This document shows, piece by piece, positions 49,201 to 60,477 of a DNA stretch of 64,000 nt (position 1 is its first letter; each line of letters opens with the position of its first letter). The stretch lies in the NCBI RefSeq assembly GCF_041381155.1, contig NC_091144.1, positions 18,671,544 to 18,735,543 on the forward strand, in the 5' to 3' direction. The notes below the pieces were generated by a model. The model searched no databases and was not told the DNA's origin. It saw only the letters and a program-made list of their open reading frames with translations. This stretch comes from Argopecten irradians. Taxonomy: Eukaryota; Mollusca; Bivalvia; Pectinida; Pectinidae. The translations under genes and the position numbers were made by a program.

Positions 49201-52200
49201 TCACAGTTTAGTATCCCCATCTTATACTAGATATTCATACATGTGTAGGTCTCCTTTTGAATGCAAGCTTAACAAACCCCAAGGTAACTTGAGTTGCACT
49301 CCATTCTAACTTCCAGTCATCTAATTAGTAGCTCTTCTGGAACCTATTATGATCAATAAGGTTGGAAGAGCACACATCAAGTTGGTCCTGAGGCAAACTT
49401 GAGTAAAACATTTTTAGAAATGAGATTTTCTTTTAAACCTGCCATTTACCATTGACAATGTCTCATCTTTGAGATGTATTATATACAACAGGGCTGAATG
49501 CTGCGACTGTCACGAAAACAAAATGTACATTACAGCGTAAAGAATTCTGGTTGTTACTTTGATGGCTTCATTATTTTAACAACATTAAGCAAAAACATAT
49601 AGTAACCCCTCCCCCTCCTGATTTTATCTGTTTAGATGCAACTGGTATCGGTCATTGTGACTGGTATACTGGGCAAGCTGACACATATAGGGTTGGAGCC
49701 GAAGCTGGAGCTGTTTTCAGGGGTGAAGACTTTCATGGGCATAGAAATGGTCCACAAATGGATCCCTCCAAATGTATGGATAGGACCTGCAGATCAATAT
49801 TTAATCAGTAAGAGAAACCTAACAATACTTCTTATAGCCAAGTTTGAAAGGTATTCCGCATATGATCACTTGCCCTCCATCTCATAAAATTGATCTTCAT
49901 GTAAGTTCAAATCCTATGTGAGGCAGTTGTAAGGTCTGGGTACTCTGGCTTTAAAATCCCACTTCCTTAACCTGTGCAGAGTCAGATACCAAGATGGGCC
50001 TGGCAATATAATTAATACCTATAACTATGAGAATTTTTTGATATTTGAAAATTTAACTATTGACAAATAAGGTAGCTTACTTAATAAAGGTAAATATAAT
50101 TCTTTTAAATACTTTTAAAACAATTTGACAATAAATTTTGCATAGTAAAGACATCAGATTTAGTATAATTGAAATCTGTAACCAGGTATTGGAGCTCTGT
50201 ATGCCCCGTGTATGAGAGAGGACATTGGTATCCAGATAGAATACAGTAAAGACGGATACAGTAAAACTAGCACACTCGGCTGTTGTGAAGTGGCCAGTAG
50301 AAATGTAGCAGGGACAACAACCCAATCAGAGTGTCTGAATAACACCAATGGTAAAAGCACTTTTATTACACCTGTATATAGAATGGCATTTTTACTGTAG
50401 TAAACCTTTTGCGGCTTAACCATTTAGCACTGTTTTAACCTATTGAACTGTAACTCACTCTGGTCAGCAGAAAACTATAGGATATCACACATGTCACTTC
50501 AACGAGAAGTAGTTATTTATGATACAGTATTTACCCCTCCCCTTTTTCTGAAGAAAAGTTGAAGTTGTATAAATGTCCCAATTCCATGGATTTAACAATG
50601 ACTTTTTCGCCCACAACTATTTAGTAAGCACCCCAGTTTGTTATAATTATTTATCTACCCTGGGTGCTAATTACGGTGAATACGGTAGAAGAAAAAATAT
50701 TATGGTAAACTATACATAACATACGGTAAAAGTAAAGGAATTTCTAAAGTTATATATTTATCTATTTTATTAATTTGTATTTTTTGTTTGTTTTAAAAGT
50801 ACTGTAATTTTCAAAAAGTAATTTTTGATGATGAATAACTTAAAAGCTCATCTTGATTTGAGAGTATGAAAAATATGGCACGTAAAAACTTTAAGCAAAT
50901 TGAATTCTTTAATTATTACAGTATATCTCATTTTGAAGGTCATATTCTAAACCAGATTGATTTAATGTCAATGATCCTACTACATTTATCAGGACTATAA
51001 ATGCAGAATACAAAACCTTTTAGATTTTAGACATTTATTGATTTAACTAGTGTACATTATACTTTTCCAGCAGTAGGGGTTTGGAAAGAAGGCGTTGTGT
51101 GTGGTAGTCGGCCTTCAGGACAGAATTCTGTGGCCCATGTGTTAAAACCGTGTTGTACAGGAATCAAAGGACAGTGTCAGCTACTGTCACATGAACACTG
51201 TCAGTTTCTGCAGGGCACCTTTTATGTGAATGGGCCAGAGCACTGCAGCCAGGTAACATTGCATGGTCAAGATCATCTTTGATACACCAGGGGTTACTAT
51301 CACTATCAATATGTCCTGGAATGTATCATAGCAAAACTAAAGACAGTTCAGGAGATAAACTTACCATGCAATCACAAGCCAGTATCTAGGCCTACAGAGA
51401 CTTCCTTTGAAGATTATACAGACTGAATTAATCCCAACTTCAAAGTTCAGTGTACCGCTATTCGATTCTTTTGATGGACCAAACTATCTGTCTCAATTGT
51501 TCTCACACAGAGAGCCTCCAGTTTTACTATGAGATTGTCAAAGGGTGGATGTAATGGCAGTGATGAAAGTAACCCCTGGAGTATCAAGGATGGGTTAAGA
51601 TTATATATAATAGTTATTATTACTATTAATGGTAATTGATTACTTGTTTATGTGTGTGAGAATATATAAAATAATTCTGTTCTTTTTAAGATAAATAATT
51701 TCTTCAAGGAAAACCAAAACTTTGATAACCAACACTAATCGAAACAAAGTAAGAAAAATTTAAGCTGTTGTCTCATATTCATTCAAGTAATTGTTAAGAG
51801 AAAATTGTAATGTCCGGACTTGAGTAAGTGTTCGTGTGGTAAAGAGAATGGGGTTGAAGGCAGAGTTGTTGATGATCTTTATAGACGGGTTTTACTTAAT
51901 TTCTTGAAGGTGAACTGCCTGAGTTCAGTGTGTGGGATGGGAGGCCTGGAAGCTGACACTACGCGACCTTGGCTGCCAAGGCAACCTGTTCAATGGTGGA
52001 GACTTCCCCTAGCTCTAGTCTATCACCATGGAGTGATTCACGCTGTCCTTGTGAGCCTTGCACAGCTTCTGCTTTTCCGGAAGATTGAAAGGACCCTTGG
52101 CTGGCTTCGACTCACAATTTTGTATTTTATGACAGGGTTAGGTGGATTGCTGGTATGTCTGATAGTTACAGTGTCTACAGGTTTTGTTTCCCTGGTGGGA

Positions 52201-53701
52201 AAGTCATTGCAATATGGTGAAAAATAGTATAAATACTGTTCAAGCTTAAAACAAAAATTACTATTTCATTTAGATCTTGACCTTACTGCAAGGTGGCAAT
52301 CGGGATAGCAGTTAAGATGTAACAACATATTACCACAAGCACTCCACTTCTGAGTCATAAATTCAAATCCCATGTGATGAAGTTTGCCAGACACTGACCG
52401 CTGGTCTGTGGTTTTTCTCTGGCTTTCGTTAACTATCTAAACCTACCAGTCCTTAACATCCTTAATGTTATAGGACATAGAAATAAACCATATCAAGATG
52501 GCATGGTTCATAAATATCACTTTGTTGATAAAGATTGCAGATTAATATACCAGGTCTACTGGTTATATCTGTCCTTTAAGTTATCATTACATCAAAAGCT
52601 GCCTTTTCATTGGAGGCAATTTGATGTATAATATCCAGGTAAGACAAGTATGATTGATGCTCCATTGACCAATGGTATCAGACTATCAAAATCAATTATC
52701 TTTTCTCTAAACTAAGGGACATTCCAGGTGTGATATCTCAGTTATTTTTAACCCCGATGTTCCAAAATAAATAAACTGACCACATTGACATTGGACTCTG
52801 ACTGGAGATTATATATCATAATCTTATGTGGACTTTCACATGGAGTTATCTGATCTACTGAAAGTTTACAGTGCCCTTAATAATTAACCACTGACAAAAT
52901 AAAGATAGTATAGGTGCAAATAGACTTTTCACCATGTTCACAATGATTGTCTTTCAGAATTTTTATAGAATTCATTTCTTTTTATTCAAATGATTGCAAA
53001 CTGTCTTATTTGCAACACACAAGTAAAATTTTGCTTTATAATTGACACCTTTAATAAGTTCCTCCAAGCTGAGAGGATATCAGTATCTCATCAGTCCAAC
53101 ATCATTGGAAAGCCATATTTGTGTTCTTCCATTTTCTCTTCTAAAGCCTTATTGATTACATTAAACCGACTTGAAATATAGTAACTTTGGGTGAAATAGT
53201 GCATAGAATGGCGTAAAGAATCTAATATTTCATTTCTGTGTTGTTTTTCAGACAGCTGCTATATTCAGCCCCTATATACCACATGTAGGCAGCACAGCGA
53301 CAGTGTTTGGAATGGCTGGCTTAATCACAGCGGAACTCTTACACTACTGGCACCTTGTCCGAAACCCTGCTGTGGAAATGACCAAGATTTGTGCACTTCT
53401 GATCATCTTCTTGATGTGTGGAACTCTGCCTTATGTTGATAACTACAGTATCATATCTGGGTTCCTCTTGGGCTTTTTTTGCTCCGTATTCTTCCTTCCT
53501 TTTTTGTCCTTTAAGAAACAGCAGAAGCATTGCCGCATCCTTCTTCTCTGTTTTGGTGGACCGTTCTTATTTTTGGTGTATTTTGTCTTATTCTATGTTT
53601 TCTATAAGGTGCAAACTTTTGAGGAGTGTACTGGATGTAAACTTTTTAATTGTGTACCATATACAGAAACAATGTGCGATGAGTCACTCTGGGATGATTA
53701 G
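45963..53701 (+). CDS. Inactive rhomboid (iRhom) family protein
   Basis: iRhoms are rhomboid-fold pseudoproteases of the ER and secretory pathway that bind clients such as ADAM17 or EGF-family ligands. Exons: 45963-46773 (frame interrupted, see findings), 47025-47575, 48021-48098, 48628-48736, 49039-49205, 49636-49807, 50186-50350, 51071-51252, 51910-52152, 53252-53701. From 46155 onward they join in frame (912 codons with stop). The N terminus is long, acidic and low-complexity, then a charged helical stretch. TM1 follows HEHRTIFTYILIT. The luminal iRhom homology domain shows the family pattern W(I/V)GP, PC.R.D, CC, CCxGxKG.C, HC.F..G.F and CSQVxCL..VCG. The core has HHGVIHAVLVSL, GWLRL and the C-terminal CIPFT-like CVPYTETMC. 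Rhomboid GxSG is GSTA, and the TM6 His is Ile. The exon-5 donor (GTTTAG) is weak. Upstream exons are not resolved. The family is clear; assignment to RHBDF1 or RHBDF2 is not. Confidence 0.88.
49890..49990 (+). mobile_element. Partial SINE in iRhom intron
   Basis: GTTCAAATCCTATGTGAGGC and the following TGGGTACTCTGG resemble the box-B and body regions of the tRNA-derived SINEs in this window. Only part is present. Confidence 0.4.
52285..52450 (+). mobile_element. tRNA-derived SINE in iRhom intron 9
   Basis: CGGGATAGCAGTTAAGATGT, AAATTCAAATCCCATGTGAT and GCTGGTCTGTGGTTTTTCTC match, in opposite orientation, the element at 32090-32275. Confidence 0.6.
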
Positions 53702-53845
53702 TAACATGATTTGATAAGAAGATTTCGCATAAATCTTTGTTATAAGATATGATTTCTATTGAATGAACTATTTCTTGCATATATACCGTATTCAACCCAA
53801 TAAGTACTCAGGGCAGTTAAAAATTGACAAATGATGGGTCCTTAA

Positions 53846-54368
53846 ATGGACAATGTCAGTGACGCTAATTCTGTTTCATAACCATGGAGCAAAATATGGT
53901 ATAAATGTATTGTTCTACATTCCGTACAAAGCATATAACAAAAATTATTGCCGAATTCCAAGACATTATTTTAAAAGTTTTTAATAGGATTGAAATTCCA
54001 AATGTATAGCAATACGATTAGGTGGGTACACACTTCACCCACATCCGAGGCAATGTCGCATAAGTTAAATGAATGTAATACATAACCGCTGAGGAGCTGA
54101 TGAAATTGGTTTTTGGTTAGGAGCGTGTACCTAACACTTCTGTAAGAGCAGTTTCTGTTGATCTAAAAAGTTGCTTTACTCCACTAGCAAGAGTGAGGGT
54201 TCGGCATAGAAGACGTCCTACCATAATGTTTAATGGTGAACAGCGCGGGAGTTGGAACATTTCAAACACAATATCCCACAATTGCATTTTCTAGCATATT
54301 ACAGTAAAACCAAGTAATTTGACTTCTATTGGAACTGACCAATTTTAATGTACTCTTAGACTGTGCCT
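53846..54368. mobile_element. TTAA-flanked MITE, copy B of the 7578-8146 family
   Basis: TTAA at 53842-53845 and 54369-54372 flank ATGGACAATGTC ... GACTGTGCCT. The interior is collinear with copy A (GCAAAATATGG, GTATTGTTCTACATT, CATATAACA, AATACGATTA, CATAACCGCTGAGGAG, CAGTAAAACC). Confidence 0.8.
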
Positions 54369-54639
54369 TTAATGGGATCAAATTTGGGCTAACTGTATAG
54401 CATTTCACAAATTTATTTCACTGTCGGTAAGCCATTTATCAATTTACAAAAGAAATCAAATAGAGAAATGTTCACGGTTTTCATGATTTCATTCTCTATT
54501 AAGTCAATGTAAGTGATATTGAGGTCTCAAAAAGGGGGTGGCGCGCTAACAGGAAAGGGAACGCTTATACGGTTGTATATATGGTAAGTTGGAATATGAT
54601 TATGGTATTTTGTGTTATAAATGTATGACAACACTTTGT

Positions 54640-54985
54640 CGTTTGTTATCCACCAAATGTGAACATTTTTCATCTCAACAAATTCTTGTCAATAACTAAG
54701 AAGATTAGAGACATGATATTGGGCCAGAAGCATACGCCATGTTTGTTTAAATTGAATAAACTTAGCATAATTTCAATGTCACGGGTCAAATAGACCAAAA
54801 CCTTTAAACGACTTCCCAGACACTTGACATTGTGTCTGTGACATGTTGGGATGAAGGGCTACCATGTTTGTTTAAATAAATAAACTTGATTTTCATTCTC
54901 GGTCACAGGAGTCAAATAGATTAAACTCTTTTAACGGCTTCAAACTTTTGAACTTTGACCTTTATTTCCAACTGGAAGTTGACGT
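54640..54985 (+). mobile_element. Fragment of the 2796-3720 repeat family
   Basis: About two diverged units with CTCAACAAATTCTTGTCAAT, GATATTGGGCC, GACATGTTGGGATGAAGGGC, TACCATGTTTGTTTAAAT and GTCACAGGAGTCAAATAGAT are visible. The terminal motif is missing. Confidence 0.6.
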
Positions 54986-55024
54986 TTTACAGAAAAAAGT
55001 GTTACATTAGTTGTTTGTTCCATT

Positions 55025-56690
55025 ATGCCCCGGTCACACATTCACGGATCATATCGACGGTGCCACTACGGATTTAATTTCACGGATGGCCCCGGAAAAA
55101 GCTAGTTTTCAATGTTTGATACGGTTCCAATACGGCTTTGCAACGGTGTGTCTATATGCTACGGGTCTTCACGAATATACTGAGGGTAGTCAATGTTGTG
55201 GGCAATTTGACAACATAAGTGAAACATATTGTTAAGGTGCACGGACAATAAATGACATACTTGATATTAAAAAACGTTCCCCTTAAGTAACACAATACTG
55301 AAATCTAAACGAGGGAAAGAACATCAAAATATCCAGTTAAGAAAGTAAAGACTAAAATAATTCCACATGTGCATATAACTGAAAGGAAATTTCGATGTAA
55401 AATGTTTGTAAGGTTGTACTTACCACTTATTGAATACATATGTTTTCTTAAACCGATTGTTTCAATAAAATTGAGATATCTCATTCACATATACCCATTT
55501 AACCATTTCTAATTATGATTCACGATCAATCCAAAACATCTTTCTATGCTCTGTGATGGAGCTGTTACTTAAGTTGATTTAATTAATTATTGAGAGAAAC
55601 ATTGCATTCATAATTTAAACATTATCCATACCTCTTTCACCCTAGAAAACTCGTTAGCGATATCCGTCTGTAGAAAGACTTCAGAAGCCAGGTTTCCTAC
55701 CAAATACGTCGTCGCCAATAATGTTAAGATAGCCTAGTGGTTTGCCATTTTGGATGTTATAACAATGGCAAATAATCCATTTTCAAAGTTCTTCTTCTAT
55801 TCATTCTGGTGTTACCGATCTGATCGTCAGAGAACCACATTGGGAACCAACATTAAACAACTTGAATTCGAAATTGGCAAGGGCTGTTAGAACCAGTACA
55901 TGTACTCTTTATATTTGTAATTAATATAGGTATCATCTTGTTTTGCCATCTAGAGCACCAAATTAATACGGAAACTCTTATTCCATTGCAAATTATTTAG
56001 CTTCAATGTACGTATTGCAACTTTTTGGGTTCATTATGTGGTAACCATCTCTTGTAGCCAGGTAATGTAATAGAAAAGTTCAGTTTGGGATCATGAAAAT
56101 GTCGGCACAATACCTCTTACATATATAGCCTCTGGATGTACGTGTTATAAAAATGTATATTTAACTGGAATCTAAGCACAAATACCACAGAAGAGTCTTC
56201 AGAAAAGCCATTCCTTTTCTCTGCCTCCAGTCACTTTTTTCGACTCGAACATTTTTGATCGCATCAATGTATTTTTGTGCTATAATGGTACCATTTATTG
56301 GTCATCTCTACGCCATGACAAATCACTACGATGGGCCCTTCAAATACGAGGCCTTTCAGGTATCGTGCTAGTTTTGAACTTGCCAATCTTGTGACAGTAT
56401 TGGTAACTTGGTAGATCGTAATATTCCGTATTTTATCGTAATTTTACGTAGTTTACCGTTATCATCCTTGACAATCCTGGTTGATTCTGACCTATCCGTA
56501 AAGCAACGTAACTGTATCGTGTTGTGTCGTTACAATCCGCACCAAACCGTATTGTTCAATAATCAATTACGTAGCTGATACTTCCAAGTTTAACTACGGA
56601 AGACAACGGCTACTATTGGGAAATCTGCGGACCATTACAGAATACTACGATTGATGCCGGATTGTAACCGTAGCTTGTGACCGGGGCTTT
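55025..56690. mobile_element. 1.67-kb region bounded by short inverted repeats
   Basis: GCCCCGGTCACA near 55026 is the complement of TGTGACCGGGGC near 56678-56689. The interior is non-coding and CpG-richer near the right end (many TACGTA/CGTAAC words). It may be a non-autonomous DNA transposon. Confidence 0.5.
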
Positions 56691-58229
56691 ACTGATTCTC
56701 CATAACATGGAAAAGGAAAGAAATCTGTCGAGCCGTTAACGAGACGTTGACCTAAGTTGAAACTGGAAGTGAGGTCATGACGGCCATATTAGATTTTTGA
56801 CCAATATAAAAATTCTTCTGTCAAACCTTCAACTCTTTTGCATACAAATATACGGTGACACGTTCATTGGCGTATCTCTTATCATTTCGGAGATTCTTTG
56901 TATGAAACTTTGGATGCAGAAGTATATAAAAAATAGAACAAAAATTATTGGTCTTTTCATTCCCCATAGGTGAAAGACTTCGCTTGGTGAGCGATGCATG
57001 CCGTCCCGGCCTCATGTTACCATTTTAATCTTCAATTGGGGTACTAGTAAAGAGTGAGACCCAGCGGAAAAATTGTTCATTTGTCAAAGTCGGACGAAGG
57101 CACACATATTGGTATGGTCACCACCGACTTGCATGGTATGTACATACCTCCCAATAGAAAAATAAAGTGTGTTTGTCATAACGAAGCAGATACATGTATA
57201 GACCCCGCTATCCTCCTGTTTTATTTTCCTTGGAGCATTTGCGAATGATTTATCAAACCCATATCCCATAACTAATATTCACAGCCTGATTGTAATCAGT
57301 TGTTCCTACCCTATATATAGTCAAGAAAAGTTTACTTTCTAATGAAGCACATTTTCTCATTAGAATTCGTTTGTATCCGGTATTATGTATATATTTGCAT
57401 AAAAAACATCAATATACTCTTAGACGGAATTGTCTCTTTCTGTAATCATAACATATACAAAGAAAAGATGTTTGACCCCGCACTATATTTCACAGGTGTG
57501 TCCGTGCAGTATACAATTATAAAAAAAAATCAATTAATTACCGCAAAGAAAGTTTTTTCTAGGCGAAAACTATTCGTGAAATCAAACAGCCCTAAAAATT
57601 AACTAGACGCGAAAACACGACATTATGTCGTCGAGAAAATAACTATAGCAAATCTATATGGGATCACAAAGGTAAAATGGACGCAATGAGGGTCTGAATA
57701 AGCATGTTGTCGTGTATCAAATGAGCACAAATACACAGATATTTGAGTAGCAGTAATACGATGTGATAATAAAAGATTAAGAAAAAAATTAAAAACTATA
57801 ATTGAAAATCCACAGAATATAGAAAGACACATTAACAGCACAGAAAGACTTTTTGACGGTATTCAGTCTAATTAAAATACAAAATATACAAGTCTTACAT
57901 TCATAACGTGGTGAATTATGTGAAAATGTTAAAAAATATATGTTTCAATACTATTGAATTTGATCGAATAGTATGTAATGAATTATATCAAACACTATTT
58001 CAATCAGATTGAGAAACCAATGTCCATTAAGTATGCTTTCATAGTTAAATGGTGAGAATATAAGACATGTAAGGTGAAATCTTTTCCGCTATAACAGTAG
58101 CTAAAGTAACATGTACTTAATTATATACATTATCAATAACAAGTTAGAATCTGGATGTGTTTGTTAAAACACGAGAATAGAACACATGTAACATAAACTT
58201 TATTACATACATCATCCACAATCTAATAA
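56691..58229. other. Gene-free stretch
   Basis: I see no exon, RNA gene or structured repeat. Short frames near 57054-57248 and 57342-57602 lack splice support and any recognisable domain. Confidence 0.5.
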
Positions 58230-59006
58230 AGGACCGCTACCTTACCGAAATGGCTTTTAATTTTGAAAATTTTAGAGAGTCTCAAAAGTTATGAACTTAC
58301 CGTTAATACTACATTTATCATCACTTTCTGAACAATTATATTCAAATAAATGAAATGTTAATTTTCATAACGCGGGTCGTCTGATGTTTCCCGCCGTCGT
58401 CCTAAATACCACGTGGTAGTTGATTATCACTGCGCCAGAAAGCAAAACAGCGAAATGAAACCCAACTGTTATCATATGTTAAAGGCCCACTACCTTTCCG
58501 AAACGGCTTTTAATTTTTAAAATGGGAAAGTAAAACGAGATCGATATTTTTGTATAGTCTCTAAAGTTATTAACTTACCGTTAATACTACACGTGTCATC
58601 ACATTCTGAACAATTTGATTAAAATAAATAAAATGTTAATTTTCATAACCCGGGTCGTATTATGTTTCCCGCCGTCGTCCTAAATGCCGCGCGGTAGTTG
58701 ACTATCACTGCGCCAGACGGCAAAACAGCGAAATAACTCTCCATTGTTATCAAACATTACGCAGGAAATCTTGCATATGTTTTGTGTTGTAACCTCATCT
58801 TAGGCCATTGGTATATATTTTCCGATGTTATTAATGTTTTTAAGAAACCTCTATGTTTTCCTCCGGAAAGGTAGCGGGCCTTTAAGCATGATATCTTGCA
58901 TAAGCTCCATGTTATCACCTCATCTTAGGTCATCGTGATATAGTTTCTTATGTTATTTATGATTTTTAGAAACCTTTCAATTTTGCTCTGGATAGGTAGT
59001 GGGCCT
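58230..59006. mobile_element. Older TTAA-type MITE split by a younger copy
   Basis: The left part 58230-58478 begins AGGACCGCTACC and stops at ..TATCATATG. The right part resumes at 58886 with ATGATATCTTGCATAAG and ends GATAGGTAGTGGGCCT followed by TTAA (59007-59010). Together they reconstitute one element of the same family as the insert between them. Confidence 0.8.
58483..58881. mobile_element. Complete 399-bp TTAA-flanked MITE nested in a relative
   Basis: The termini AGGCCCACTACCTTTCCG ... CGGAAAGGTAGCGGGCCT are inverted repeats. TTAA lies on both sides (58479-58482, 58882-58885). It is non-coding. Confidence 0.88.
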
Positions 59007-59010
59007 TTAA

Positions 59011-60384
59011 AATACAGATCCTTTTAGTTAATCACCCCGTTCAATAGACCTCGTATCAAACGCAGTGATAATAAGGATCTGTATTTTGATTACATTGGCA
59101 TCATCGATAACAAGTTATAATCTCGATTTTCTAGTTAAAAAGGTGAGAATAAAAATTTATGTAACAGATATCTAATTATATGCATCATCAATAACACGTT
59201 AGAATCTGGATGTAATGCTCGATCGCTTTATCTAAGTATGGCTGAACATTGATATCCTATCTGCTCTCTTGGTCACACAGAGATAATGCATTCTCGGCAG
59301 GTCCTTGTCTAACAAGTGGGTCCTTCAATCTATTTGCATATCTACACAATTTTGTTAAGGTTTAACACTATATTGGCCTTTATATCGTGTTCGTGAATAT
59401 TTAATGTTTTATGATATATAGGTAACCCACCAAACAACCACAACAAACAAAACCAACATGAAATATACCAAATTTAAATTTTAAGATACAGTAATGTGAT
59501 CTCTACTAAACATTAAATAATTCATTAAAATTCCATCCTCCTCTCCCCCAAAAAAATGTGCATTTATATAAGTATCAATCACGAATGTTCCCCTTGAATA
59601 CCTTAATACTGAAACCTGTAAGTAGGTTAGCTTCTGTCATATATTTACATCTTATATATTCCATCTCCATTTGAGTCACTTCAGGTATATGCTTAACTCC
59701 ATTTTTTCGTGTGTTACACATTTCTATGTACATACTTCAATGAAATTGTCAAACTATGCCATGTATGCAGACATGAATCGGATCCCATTGATTGTCCCGA
59801 AAGCGAGTATATATGTATGTAGGAGTTGGAGGGGCAGTGCTTAAGTTAATTTTTAACTTTCTGGATCAAATATATGATAGTATCGTTATCAAACTCAGTA
59901 TCAGTTATAACCGATTGTAGAACAATCCAGTCCTTGCCTCATCCCACGATATATAGAGTGAGAATCTCCAATAGTTTATTCTGAATTAATCTCTCGTCGC
60001 TGCTTCTGATTCGTCGATAGGAAGAGCCACTTGAACATTGCCACCTCCTTCAATTGATATAAGCAGCATCATGCGCCACATTCTATTTATAGCACAAGCT
60101 ACAACAGTCGGGAGTCTCTTTGGCTACAGCACTGGGGAAACCCTATGTGAGATCTCGTCTACAACAATAGCTCGTGACTAACGCTGATGATATCTGAAAG
60201 CAATGGTGTACAGATGCTTTGATTTGATTGGCTAGTTGAAAGTAGAATCCAAAACAAATGCAATTCTTTAGAAAAATTTCCAAACGGTCTGTATGTGTTA
60301 CTATCTATCGTTAGGGATTTCTTCAAGGCATCGAGATGCTGCTGAAACAGAGAAACGAAAGTTATCAATTTTTGGAGTTTGTTG
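59011..60384. other. Upstream flank of the cytokine-like gene
   Basis: No gene is supported. On the minus strand a TTTCAG acceptor at about 60345 opens a 60-codon frame ending at 60159, with an AATAAA at 59975-59980. I could not connect it to other exons. Confidence 0.4.
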
Positions 60385-60393
60385 TATATAAAA
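60385..60393 (+). promoter_or_regulatory. TATA box of the cytokine-like gene
   Basis: TATATAAAA stands 85-93 bp before the start codon, which places transcription initiation near 60415-60420. A start there would exclude the out-of-frame ATG at 60402 from the mRNA. This is the clearest core promoter in the window. Confidence 0.55.
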
Positions 60394-60477
60394 CGGGAAA
60401 AATGTCTATACAGATCATTAGAATTCGAAGACTAAAGCAAGATATTAGTAAGCGAAGCAGTGCAATTAATAGACAAT

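Noticed and set aside
60159..60350. Minus-strand terminal exon (acceptor, 60 codons, AATAAA downstream)
   Set aside because: No other exon on that strand could be joined to it, no domain is recognisable, and it overlaps the promoter side of a well-supported plus-strand gene.
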